NCBI GenBank assembly: GCA_902782905.1
Contig: CACZPB010000117.1
Location: 1 to 13,054, forward strand
Direction of reading: 5' to 3'
Origin: an uncultured bacterium
Lineage (GTDB): Bacteria; Cyanobacteriota; Vampirovibrionia; Gastranaerophilales; Gastranaerophilaceae
DNA length: 13,054 bases
The notes under the pieces are model-generated. The model did no database searches. It saw only the letters and a list, made by a program, of their open reading frames with translations, and was not told the DNA's origin. Made by a program: the position numbers and the translations under genes. Numbering within the stretch: the first letter of the stretch is position 1; each line of letters opens with the position of its first letter. This document shows positions 1-6,439 of the stretch, in pieces.

Positions 1-860
1 TCTTGAATTTCTTTGAGTGTTATAAATTCCGCATTGTTTAATAGTTCTTGAAAACCCTCTTTGCCAAACTTTATAAGGTAATCATCAAGCCCTTTTGCCT
101 CTGTGTTCGGTAATATAACGATTTTTACCTTTGCTTTTTGTTCGCCTATAAGATAAGCAGATAAGGAATATAAAGCCTTTTTAACTTGTTCTTTTAGCGC
201 TATATCAGAGTCATAGCATAATATTACTTCTCGTTCTCGCCAATCCGTATTCAATATATCAGGGATTATGTCCTCAACTTCTTCTTCGTCATTGATACGG
301 CTGTTTTCTTGTTTTTCAAGCCATTCCAAAATTTCTTCTTTTGTTTTATGTTGCAGAAATTCAAGAGTTGCGGATTTTTTCCAACAGTTCACACCCGATA
401 GAGCAAGACAGGGAAATCCGTCTTGTGTAGCTTTTATTGCCTTTTTCTCGCCCTCTGTAATAATTATGGGTACAGTTCTGTCTAAAAAGGTTTCTACGGG
501 CAAATTCGGCGGTCTGAATAGCCTTGATGTCACGCCTGACGGCTTGATATATTTATTATTATCTTCAGGGTTCATCGCCCTCATATTGTAATAATCTGTT
601 TTTTCGTTTTTGATAAGTTCGGGATAATAAATATAATATCCTTTCGCTCCGATTGTCAGATATTTATATAATGATAATTCTTTAATGACTTCATCACTAA
701 TTCCGCTATCTCGCAAGTTTTTAACCATAAATTCTGCAATCGGTTTCTGCTCGCCCTGAAAATTTGCTATAATTAAATCAAGGTCTAATGAAGTCATGTT
801 ATCATCCTTTAAAAGTTTCAGGCTATCGCTATTGATAGCCCCCGATTTTTCTTCTGACAT
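1..860 (-). CDS. DUF3854/TOPRIM primase-like protein of the mobile element, N-terminal 286 residues (partial)
   Basis: Translating the minus strand from the ATG at 860 gives an open frame that runs off the left edge, so the C-terminus is missing. A TOPRIM-like (DUF3854) domain is visible. IIITEGEKKA at about residues 132-141 holds the metal-binding Glu136. The Y-D-S-D strand has Asp217 and Asp219, and KGLDDYL lies at 256-262. In mobile elements this domain usually precedes a helicase or primase-helicase module, so a role in initiating element DNA replication is likely but inferred. The start is well supported: an AGGAGG ribosome binding site lies 8 nt upstream, and ATG overlaps the stop of the 89-aa gene as TAATG, implying translational coupling. 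It is the last visible gene of the leftward integrase operon. A helicase domain cannot be confirmed here. Confidence 0.85.
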   Translation of the reverse strand, partial: MSEEKSGAINSDSLKLLKDDNMTSLDLDLIIANFQGEQKPIAEFMVKNLRDSGISDEVIKELSLYKYLTIGAKGYYIYYPELIKNEKTDYYNMRAMNPEDNNKYIKPSGVTSRLFRPPNLPVETFLDRTVPIIITEGEKKAIKATQDGFPCLALSGVNCWKKSATLEFLQHKTKEEILEWLEKQENSRINDEEEVEDIIPDILNTDWREREVILCYDSDIALKEQVKKALYSLSAYLIGEQKAKVKIVILPNTEAKGLDDYLIKFGKEGFQELLNNAEFITLKEIQ

Positions 861-1129
861 TATTTTTGCCCTCCTATTTTATTTGTATAATTTCTGTTTT
901 TACGACCGCATTGAAAAAAATCATCGGAAGTATGTGTAGATGAAAAATCAATAAGAATTTTGTCGCTCAAATAGTCTATATCTAACAATTTGAAGTCAAA
1001 ATGTTTACCGTAAAATTTGCTAAAAAATTGTGATACTAACTTTTCTGCCTCGTGTTTTGCTTGTAATACCTCTTGCGATAATTCATTTTCTGAAATATTT
1101 AATTTTAAAAAACTGTTTATTTTACGCAT
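860..1129 (-). CDS. Small 89-aa protein of the mobile-element operon, unknown function
   Basis: I do not recognise a family. The protein is 89 aa, charged, with no signal peptide or membrane segment. A helical stretch at about residues 14-40 (LSQEVLQAKHEAEKLVSQFF) is followed by a more hydrophobic, beta-like part and a basic C-terminus. I choose ATG 1129 over the in-frame ATGs at 1141 and 1177 because GGAGG sits 5 nt upstream of it, and because this start overlaps the end of the excisionase-like gene by 8 nt, a typical coupled junction. Its own stop shares a base with the primase-like start (TAATG). Position between xis-like and primase-like genes suggests a replication or regulatory accessory; that is inference only. 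Confidence 0.7.
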   Translation of the reverse strand: MRKINSFLKLNISENELSQEVLQAKHEAEKLVSQFFSKFYGKHFDFKLLDIDYLSDKILIDFSSTHTSDDFFQCGRKNRNYTNKIGGQK

Positions 1130-1370
1130 ATTTGCCTCCATTTTTTTGTATTTCTTCAATCCAATCGAAATACGCATCCTCCTTTATGAGGACACGTCCG
1201 CCAACTCTACGGATTACTTTTTCAAATCCATTTTTTTTTGCATTAAAAATTAAGGCTCTTAAGCTTCCAATTGTCGGGAAATTATAATATTCATTCCATT
1301 TTGTTACAGGAATGAGTTTCCCATAATTCTCTTTTTGAGTCGTGTTAATAGTTGTTTTGTCTTGTGCCAT
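1122..1370 (-). CDS. Excisionase-like small DNA-binding protein (AlpA/MerR-type fold)
   Basis: This 82-aa protein has the layout of small excisionase/AlpA-type helix-turn-helix proteins. After a polar N-terminus, LIPVTKWNEYY begins the first helix. The recognition region spans SLRALIFNAKKNGFEKVIRR, and the wing is VGGRVLIKEDAYFDWIEE, the arginine/valine strand plus D-x-F/W helix usual at the end of such domains. The family binds att sites and directs integrase towards excision, often also acting as a repressor. The ATG at 1370 has a GGAGA ribosome binding site. Unlike its neighbours it is not overlapped by the upstream gene: 85 nt separate them, and that gap contains an inverted repeat covering part of its ribosome binding site. 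Excisionase versus plain regulator cannot be decided from sequence. Confidence 0.75.
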   Translation of the reverse strand: MAQDKTTINTTQKENYGKLIPVTKWNEYYNFPTIGSLRALIFNAKKNGFEKVIRRVGGRVLIKEDAYFDWIEEIQKNGGKYA

Positions 1371-1378
1371 AATATTCT

Positions 1379-1426
1379 CCTTTGCTCATATTTATTAACT
1401 ACATTGTCATTATTGATGAGCAAAGG
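1379..1426 (-). promoter_or_regulatory. Inverted repeat overlapping the ribosome binding site of the excisionase-like gene
   Basis: CCTTTGCTCAT at 1379-1389 is the exact reverse complement of ATGAGCAAAGG at 1416-1426, separated by 26 nt. In the leftward mRNA the second arm includes the AAAGG of the AAAGGAG ribosome binding site for the gene starting at 1370. A folded transcript would therefore hide that site. It could equally be a DNA operator for the excisionase-like protein. No T-run follows on either strand, so it is not a standard terminator. Confidence 0.55.
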
Positions 1427-1455
1427 GGCAATTTTCATTATTGCAAATTGCACTT

Positions 1456-2052
1456 CTATATTATGTACTTTTCGTAAACTTTTGGGGCAATTTGTTTTAC
1501 TCTGCGAAGTGAACATCCTACATGGTCGGCTATTTCTGCATAATTATCGTAGTTTTTATGTTCTAATATATATTCTTCTATTAAATCTTCCATGCTATCT
1601 TTTGGAGCATATTCACAAAAAATAGCTACATTTTTAAATGATGTTTTTACATCCTTTATAGATATGTCTTTTGAATTAAGCATAGAGCCAATTTTTCCTA
1701 AATGTTGTAATACTCGTCTTTGAGTCCACCATTTTGAATTTTTCAATTCAATTTTTATATCTATTGTATTTGGTCTATCATCTTTTTCACGAGCTTCTGC
1801 GACTCCTTCTTCTACTTTCTTTTTAAATTCTTCATCTATTTTAAAAATATTGTAATATCCAAATTTATCAATTTTTGACTTAATTTTGTTAATTTCGGAT
1901 TCAGATAAAATTTTAGCGTTTTCTGAAATATTACAAAGGGAAAACAAAAAGCTAATTATATATGAAAATTCTCTAATTTTAGTTTTATCTTTTAAGTATC
2001 TAATAATTATATTTTTTGCTTCTTTCGTTGGATATGTTTTATCTTCAGCCAT
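1456..2052 (-). CDS. 198-aa element protein with C-terminal helix-turn-helix-like segment, unknown function
   Basis: I do not recognise the family. The N-terminal two thirds are lysine-rich and probably mixed alpha/beta (IIIRYLKDKTKIREFSYIIS; DIKIELKNSKWW), with no signal peptide or membrane segment. The last 35 residues, starting near NYAEIADHVGC, look like a helix-turn-helix: a first helix (YAEIADHVG), a turn, and a recognition helix (SLRRVKQIAPKVYEKY). A DNA-binding role at the att region or element promoter is therefore plausible. The start ATG at 2052 lies inside the end of the integrase gene (8-nt overlap) with GGAGG 5 nt upstream, so translation is probably coupled to integrase. Being placed directly after int is unusual for a recombination directionality factor, but this cannot be excluded. 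Confidence 0.75.
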   Translation of the reverse strand: MAEDKTYPTKEAKNIIIRYLKDKTKIREFSYIISFLFSLCNISENAKILSESEINKIKSKIDKFGYYNIFKIDEEFKKKVEEGVAEAREKDDRPNTIDIKIELKNSKWWTQRRVLQHLGKIGSMLNSKDISIKDVKTSFKNVAIFCEYAPKDSMEDLIEEYILEHKNYDNYAEIADHVGCSLRRVKQIAPKVYEKYII

Positions 2053-3139
2053 TCTGCCCTCCGAATTGTTTTTCGTTCAGTTCTCGCAATATTTTTGTTG
2101 AATATTTTTCGGTCAGGTGTGAATATCTTTGCACCATTTGTAGTGTTTTATGTCCTAAAATCTCTGCTAAATCCCTTAATCCTGCACCATTCATAGCTAA
2201 ATTACTTGCGGTTGTATGTCGTAAGTCGTGAAATCTAAAATCCTTTATATTTGCCATTTCTAATGCTTTTTCCCATTGAAAACGCAAATCAGTTGGCTTT
2301 TTACCGTCAGGTCTTGCAAATACATATTTTGTATTTATTTTTCGAACTTTTGAATGTTCTTTTAATAGTTCATACGCTAACGCATTTACAGTTACTGTCC
2401 TTATTTCGCCATTCTTTGTGTGCATGAAACATAATCTAACTTCTTTTACTTCGTCGTCAAATTTTATATCTTCCCATTTTAAATTTATAAGTTCACCATA
2501 TCTTGCACCGGTGGATAATGCTAAAACCACAAGCATATAAATTTGAGGATTACTACATTGTAAACATGCCTGTAATAGTCTTGACTGCTCATCTTCATCT
2601 AAATATCTTGTTCTGCCTCTCGTTTCTTTATTCTTTGAAACTTTTAGCATTGGATTTTCTTCTATCCATTCCCATTCTTTGTATGCTTTTGATAAAACAA
2701 TAGATAAACTTGCCATATAACGATTTACAGTTGCACCAGACCGCAACAAGTGGCTTTTTGTTGCTTTTGGACTTGGCTCTTTTGCTAATACATCTTTATA
2801 TTTTGATATAAGGCTCGGAGTAATTTCGGATAATAAGTATGCACCAATTTTATCTTTCCACCATAACAAGTGCATTTCATATTTTCTGTGGTCTGATTTT
2901 CTTTTCGGTAATTCAAACTCTATATAGCGGTCAATGAGTTCAGCTAATGTGTGCTTTTTAGCCTCTGCATCCTTAATATGCTTTCCTTTTTTCATAGCCG
3001 TTTCTTTTTCATTAGCCCAAATTTTAGCATCTGTAAGACGGTCAAATGTAGCACTCATAGTAGGATAACCCTTAACTCTTATAAGTGCCGTATAAGTTGG
3101 TTTGCCATTTTTCTTTTCTCGTTTTTGAATCCAAGCCAT
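2045..3139 (-). CDS. int: Tyrosine site-specific recombinase (element integrase)
   Basis: This 364-aa protein is a complete phage-type tyrosine integrase. The N-terminal part (about 1-60) resembles the arm-binding domain, 65-170 the SAM-like core-binding domain, and 175-350 the catalytic domain. Catalytic residues are all visible: Arg213 in STGARYGEL, Lys242 in HTKNGEIRT, His304 and Arg307 in HDLRH, His330 in LGHKTL and the nucleophile Tyr339 in QRYSHL. It should recombine attP with the 3' half of the tRNA gene found about 160 bp upstream. The ATG at 3139 has a modest AAGGGA site. A promoter (TTGAAT, 17 bp, TATAAT) lies upstream, and the 5' leader holds two TTTGTTGCA repeats. It heads the leftward element operon and overlaps the next gene by 8 nt. 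No sign of damage. Confidence 0.97.
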   Translation of the reverse strand: MAWIQKREKKNGKPTYTALIRVKGYPTMSATFDRLTDAKIWANEKETAMKKGKHIKDAEAKKHTLAELIDRYIEFELPKRKSDHRKYEMHLLWWKDKIGAYLLSEITPSLISKYKDVLAKEPSPKATKSHLLRSGATVNRYMASLSIVLSKAYKEWEWIEENPMLKVSKNKETRGRTRYLDEDEQSRLLQACLQCSNPQIYMLVVLALSTGARYGELINLKWEDIKFDDEVKEVRLCFMHTKNGEIRTVTVNALAYELLKEHSKVRKINTKYVFARPDGKKPTDLRFQWEKALEMANIKDFRFHDLRHTTASNLAMNGAGLRDLAEILGHKTLQMVQRYSHLTEKYSTKILRELNEKQFGGQNG

Positions 3140-3160
3140 ATTTTTTATTCCCTTATAATT

Positions 3161-3180
3161 TTTGTTGCAATTTTGTTGCA
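3161..3180. repeat. Paired 9-bp direct repeat TTTGTTGCA, candidate integrase arm-type or regulator sites
   Basis: TTTGTTGCA occurs at 3161-3169 and again at 3172-3180, an 11-bp period, so both copies face the same side of the helix. They lie between the integrase start and the tRNA-derived core, where arm-type binding sites of lambda-like integrases are found, and also inside the predicted leader of the int transcript. Function is inferred. Confidence 0.5.
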
Positions 3181-3215
3181 GTAATTTTCAAAAAACCTCA
3201 AGAATTTACAATAAA

Positions 3216-3244
3216 ATTATAAAACATAAATGGCTGAAATTCAA
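3216..3244 (-). promoter_or_regulatory. Predicted sigma-70-type promoter of the integrase operon
   Basis: On the minus strand a perfect -10, TATAAT, lies at 3216-3221. TTGAAT (four of six consensus) lies at 3239-3244, with a 17-bp spacer. Transcription would start near 3209, giving a leader of about 70 nt that includes the TTTGTTGCA pair. It sits within the presumed attP-derived region, so integration and transcription control could interact. Confidence 0.6.
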
Positions 3245-3250
3245 GTTACA

Positions 3251-3288
3251 ACTTGTTAATAGTTGTTAAGAATTTTTGAGAATTTTTC
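3251..3288. repeat. Short imperfect 10-bp tandem repeats next to the attachment core
   Basis: Two 10-bp near-repeats (acttgttaat, agttgttaag) occupy 3251-3270. They are followed by agaatttttg and agaatttttc at 3269-3288. The helical-turn spacing beside the tRNA-derived core suits protein binding or bending, but the sequence is AT-rich and low in complexity, so chance is possible. Confidence 0.35.
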
Positions 3289-3298
3289 AACAACATCT

Positions 3299-3342
3299 GA
3301 CTCATAATCCTTTGGTCGTGGGTTCGAATCCCTCCGGGCCCA
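3299..3342 (+). other. 3' half of a CAT-anticodon tRNA gene: attachment-site core (att)
   Basis: The segment contains the anticodon loop CTCATAA, the 3' anticodon stem TCCTT, a variable loop, a T-arm with the loop TTCGAAT, and an acceptor strand CGGGCCC plus A, with no encoded CCA. The 5' half is missing: only the last two bases (GA) of the 5' anticodon stem match, and no D-arm or GGGCCCG acceptor strand lies upstream. This is the duplicated 3' end left by an integrase that targets the tRNA anticodon region. CAT could be elongator Met or lysidine-modified Ile2; the fragment cannot decide. The T-stem has one T-T mismatch (3319/3333). Confidence 0.8.
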
Positions 3343-3350
3343 AATTTAAT

Positions 3351-3378
3351 AAAAGAGAGCATTTTAGCTCTCTTTTTT
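3351..3378 (+). terminator. Rho-independent terminator of the original tRNA gene
   Basis: AAAAGAGAGC at 3351-3360 pairs perfectly with GCTCTCTTTT at 3367-3376 around a 6-nt loop, with a run of T at the 3' side. It lies 9 nt after the tRNA 3' end, as expected for the chromosomal terminator of the tRNA gene, so the chromosome side of the junction is to the right. Confidence 0.8.
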
Positions 3379-3668
3379 AGTGTGGAATTTTAGCAAAAAT
3401 TATGAAATTGTACCAATTTTGTACCACTAAAAATATAAAAATATCAAAAAACTATTTTATAAATAAATTAGTTCGTATAGTGCTATAATGCTTACAAAAA
3501 GACTGTTTTTACCAATTTATAATAGTCTTTAATGCTCGATTTTTATATATAAAATATGTTATATTGCACTAAAATCAACTACTTTGACTATATGAATTTT
3601 AAATAAACGCACGCACAATAAAAAAAATTTTTTCATATAGATATTATATTACAACATGCTCTTTAAAA
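3379..3668. other. AT-rich gene-free stretch with a second arm-like repeat pair
   Basis: No credible ORF is present. TTGTACCA is repeated at 3408-3415 and 3419-3426 with the same 11-bp period as the pair near int. A 7-bp stem, AAAGACT (3498-3504) with AGTCTTT (3534-3540), encloses a 29-nt loop. The rest is A/T tracts without a convincing terminator for the leftward gene ending at 3669. Confidence 0.5.
3408..3426. repeat. Paired direct repeat TTGTACCA outside the attachment core
   Basis: Two copies of TTGTACCA lie 11 bp apart, about 66 bp beyond the tRNA fragment. Read on the minus strand the pair matches the int-proximal pair at 15 of 20 positions, differing mainly at the same two bases in each unit. 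It may be an integrase arm site of an earlier element at this tRNA. Confidence 0.45.
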
Positions 3669-4097
3669 TTATTTTATCGACAATTTTTTATCAATAATTT
3701 CCTGAACGCTGCTATCTGCATCTTTTGTAATTAATTCAATCCATTCGTTACGTTTTTGAGTAGATTTTATTTTATTTATGTTTGATGCAAGAACTCTGCG
3801 GACTGAATTATCTGCCCCGTCCAGAATCCTTTTTAACCAATCTGTGCGATTTTCAAAATTATACATTGAGAATAAACTATCTGCCAAAAATTCCTTGGCA
3901 TTCATATCTTCTAATGACAAAAGCTGGGTGAAAACAAATTTTCTTAGATCAGACGGAAATTCTCCTACAACTTCACACAAAGCTCTCTGTACTCTGTGGT
4001 CATTGATTTCCATAAATTTATTTACCCATTTTTCTATAGTTTTGGTATCCTCACCAAAGATATATAAACTTCTTACCAAAGAGCTTTTTACTGTCAT
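3669..4097 (-). CDS. C-terminal HEAT-repeat part of the frameshifted kinase-like/HEAT protein
   Basis: This 142-aa frame consists of HEAT-like helical repeats, for example LRKFVFTQLLSLEDMNAKEF followed by LADSLF, and SVRRVLASNINKIK. The same pattern, LR-x2-LFEKLS followed by K-x2-LA, runs through the end of the gene just upstream, which it overlaps by 4 nt. The frame stays open upstream of the ATG for 11 more codons reading VYFEKLFNVDD, which fits the repeat pattern exactly, before hitting TAA in the A-run at about 4132-4135. It therefore looks like the tail of one longer protein separated by a one-base deletion rather than an independent gene. No convincing ribosome binding site precedes the ATG; translation, if any, would be by coupling through ATGA. 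Confidence 0.75.
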   Translation of the reverse strand: MTVKSSLVRSLYIFGEDTKTIEKWVNKFMEINDHRVQRALCEVVGEFPSDLRKFVFTQLLSLEDMNAKEFLADSLFSMYNFENRTDWLKRILDGADNSVRRVLASNINKIKSTQKRNEWIELITKDADSSVQEIIDKKLSIK

Positions 4098-5533
4098 ATC
4101 ATCGACATTAAATAATTTTTCAAAGTATACCTTTTAGCCGAATCGCCAAGCCAATCTAAGGCGTTTACAAGCTCTATATTTGCATATTTATCTGCGCCAT
4201 TTAACAAATTATCAAATATATTTAATCTGTTTTGAATGTTAAGGTAATAATAATTAATATTACGTGCAAGATATTTTTTTATTTTTGTATTTTCTTCTAA
4301 TGAAAGTTTTTCAAATAATTCATGACGGAGTTTTTCCGGAAAATATTTAATCTCTCTTGCAACGGTTTCTTTTAACTTTTTATCCGGATGTTCAAGTATT
4401 TTTGAAAGAATTTCATCGCATTTTTCACATTTTGAAAAATGTTTTAAATTTTCAATAACTGCAACCTTAACTTGGCTTATATCAGTTTGAGACATTTTTT
4501 CATATAGATTAGGACGCAAATTTTCGGGCATAAATTCAATACTGTGCACTAAACCTATCATTTTGTCTTTGTAGTGTTCGCTGTTTTTTGCATTTAATAT
4601 CTTATCGAACAAGTCAATTTTTGCTGTATCATCATTCATATTTTTAAACGTACGATAGACATCTTGTGCCACTTTATTACCCACAATGTTTTTTATGGTA
4701 ATTAAACCGCCATAATCTATGATATAGCCATTTACATAATTAGCAGGTTTTTTGTCATTATATGCCAAGCCCAATTCCTCTAAACAAACTTTATTTACAG
4801 GCTCAGGAGTGTTTGGAGAAATAAAATCCACTACCATTATTCCGTTTTTGACATCACCAAAATAATATCTGACCATATTCGTATTATTTCCCGCATACGC
4901 ATTTATATACTCCGCCAGATTTTGTTCCGAATAATTGCCGTGATTATTATAAAACCTTTTTGTACGTTGAAATTCTTTTATTAATATTGGATCTTTATCA
5001 TTAATCGTAATTTCAAAACCTCTGCCAAAAAACCCTTTTTCTATATATTTTGTCTTAACTTTATCTGTTTCTTGTGCAATGCCTTGTGATTTAAATAATT
5101 TTTCTATTCCTGCGCCTAAGACATCTACATCGGCAAAATGCCTATCTATGGTAAAAAGTTCACCCAAACCCTCCAAAAACTGTTCTTTATCAAAATTCGA
5201 CATATTTTTTATACGACTCGTCCAAACTTCCGGCAACCCACCACCCATAGTAATACCGCAAGCTTCCGGATGTCTTGCATATTTTTCTATAACGCGCTTT
5301 TTACTGTTTGTTTTCCTCGAAATTAATTTGGTAAGCTTTGCTACTTCATCAAAGTTTATAGCCTTAAAACTGATTGAATTCTGAGCTGAAGGAAGTGACT
5401 GAGAATTTTTTATAAAAACATCGTTTACCGCTATTTGCGAATTTTGCGGCATAAAATTTTTCGATACATATTTTAAATTTTTATTATTATTAATTCCGAA
5501 ATTCCAAGATTTTGAAATATTATCTATTTTCAT
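4094..5533 (-). CDS. Kinase-like domain plus HEAT repeats; C-terminus lost by frameshift
   Basis: The frame encodes 479 aa from ATG 5533, chosen because AAGGG precedes it, whereas the in-frame ATG at 5554 has no such site. The N-terminus is polar and contains SISFKA. Residues about 165-280 look like a compact protein-kinase fold. A glycine-loop-like GFFGRGFEI (167-175) is followed by a VAIK-like lysine (LIKEF, Lys186), a helix with Glu, a hinge-like strand MVVDFI, then NDKKPAN (Asp260, Lys262, Asn265) and IIDYGG (Asp273) in place of HRDxKxxN and DFG. HEAT-like repeats follow from about 320. This assignment is by eye; I do not recognise a named family. A probable one-base deletion near 4132-4135 puts the remaining HEAT repeats in another frame. 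Restored length would be about 621 aa. Confidence 0.75.
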   Translation of the reverse strand: MKIDNISKSWNFGINNNKNLKYVSKNFMPQNSQIAVNDVFIKNSQSLPSAQNSISFKAINFDEVAKLTKLISRKTNSKKRVIEKYARHPEACGITMGGGLPEVWTSRIKNMSNFDKEQFLEGLGELFTIDRHFADVDVLGAGIEKLFKSQGIAQETDKVKTKYIEKGFFGRGFEITINDKDPILIKEFQRTKRFYNNHGNYSEQNLAEYINAYAGNNTNMVRYYFGDVKNGIMVVDFISPNTPEPVNKVCLEELGLAYNDKKPANYVNGYIIDYGGLITIKNIVGNKVAQDVYRTFKNMNDDTAKIDLFDKILNAKNSEHYKDKMIGLVHSIEFMPENLRPNLYEKMSQTDISQVKVAVIENLKHFSKCEKCDEILSKILEHPDKKLKETVAREIKYFPEKLRHELFEKLSLEENTKIKKYLARNINYYYLNIQNRLNIFDNLLNGADKYANIELVNALDWLGDSAKRYTLKNYLMSMI

Positions 5534-5605
5534 ATTTTCCCTTTTTTGAAGCATAAATATATTGATGTATAATTAAAAACGTATAAATAAAATTTTTGCT
5601 ATATT

Positions 5606-5634
5606 TTGACATAATATTTTATTTAACTTAAAAT
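5606..5634 (+). promoter_or_regulatory. Predicted sigma-70-type promoter of coaX
   Basis: A perfect TTGACA at 5606-5611 and TAAAAT at 5629-5634 are separated by exactly 17 bp. The predicted start is near 5641, giving a leader of about 40 nt ending in the AGGAG site of coaX. No equally clear promoter is visible for the divergent kinase-like gene. Confidence 0.7.
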
Positions 5635-5682
5635 TTTTAGTAAATTTTAAATATTTATATAGATAGTATAAAAGAGGAGAAT

Positions 5683-6435
5683 ATGCTTCTTGCTGTAGAT
5701 ATAGGGAATACAAATATAACTATGGGCGTTTTTGATAATGAAAAATTAATCAAAACCCTGAGACATCAAACTAACGTAAGTTTTTCTGAAGAACAGTATG
5801 AAATAGCTTTTAATAAATTATTGACCGGTTATAAAATTACGGAATGTATTATTGGCTCTGTTGTTAAAGATTTAGATACAAAAATCAAAAAAGTTATTGA
5901 TAAAATTTTTGATATTAACTCAATAACTTTGTCGCAAAACATCAATATCGGAATAAAGATTGATGCACCGCATCCGGAGCAGGCAGGAGCAGACAGAATT
6001 GCAAATGTTTGCGGGGCAAACAAATTATACCCGAAACCTTATATTGTAGTAGATATGGGAACAGCGACAACATTTGAAATTGTTAACAAAAAAGGAGATT
6101 TTTTTGGCGGAGTGATTATGCTTGGAGTCGGTTTACAACTTAAATCACTCAGCGGAAATACTTCGCTTTTGCCGGATATTGAACCGCAAGATGCAGAAAA
6201 AGCAATCGGAGACGACACTGTTTCATCAATACTTTCTGGGGTTATAAGAGGTCATGCTTCCGCTATTGACGGACTTTTGGAACAATGTGAAGAGGAACTC
6301 GGAGAAAAGGCATTCATAATCGGAACCGGCGGATATCTGGGACTTTTATCCAAATATATGAAAAGAAAATTTGATGCAAAGAACCCCAGTTTAACACTAG
6401 AGGGACTAAAAGAAATATACAAATTAAACAGGTAA
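5683..6435 (+). CDS. coaX: Type III pantothenate kinase
   Basis: The 250-aa product phosphorylates pantothenate with ATP, the first step of coenzyme A synthesis, in the cytoplasm. It belongs to the ASKHA fold. DIGNTN (Asp6 to Asn11) is the first phosphate motif, GADR (102-105) the conserved dimer/pantothenate segment, DMGTATT (124-130) the second phosphate motif, and IIGTGGY the late glycine-rich motif; NPSLTLEGL is the usual C-terminal signature. Length fits the family. The common GGxIxPG motif reads GGVIMLGV here, with Leu in place of Pro. The start has AGGAG about 6 nt upstream and a strong promoter. Four bases separate it from the DUF1653 gene, so the two are probably co-transcribed. Confidence 0.97.
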   Translation: MLLAVDIGNTNITMGVFDNEKLIKTLRHQTNVSFSEEQYEIAFNKLLTGYKITECIIGSVVKDLDTKIKKVIDKIFDINSITLSQNINIGIKIDAPHPEQAGADRIANVCGANKLYPKPYIVVDMGTATTFEIVNKKGDFFGGVIMLGVGLQLKSLSGNTSLLPDIEPQDAEKAIGDDTVSSILSGVIRGHASAIDGLLEQCEEELGEKAFIIGTGGYLGLLSKYMKRKFDAKNPSLTLEGLKEIYKLNR

Positions 6436-6439
6436 GATT

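Noticed and set aside
268..591. 107-aa plus-strand open frame
   Set aside because: It is antisense to the DUF3854/TOPRIM gene, whose motifs and ribosome binding site are clear.
3230..3342. A complete functional tRNA gene
   Set aside because: No D-arm or 5' acceptor strand is present and the 5' anticodon stem does not pair beyond two bases.
4127..4138. Programmed frameshifting to join the two HEAT parts
   Set aside because: The site GCT-AAA-AGG is not a good slippery heptamer in the reading frame; a -1 slip would put the Lys tRNA on TAA. A one-base deletion explains it better.
5534..5554. Start of the kinase-like gene at ATG 5554
   Set aside because: No ribosome binding site upstream; ATG 5533 has AAGGG at suitable distance.
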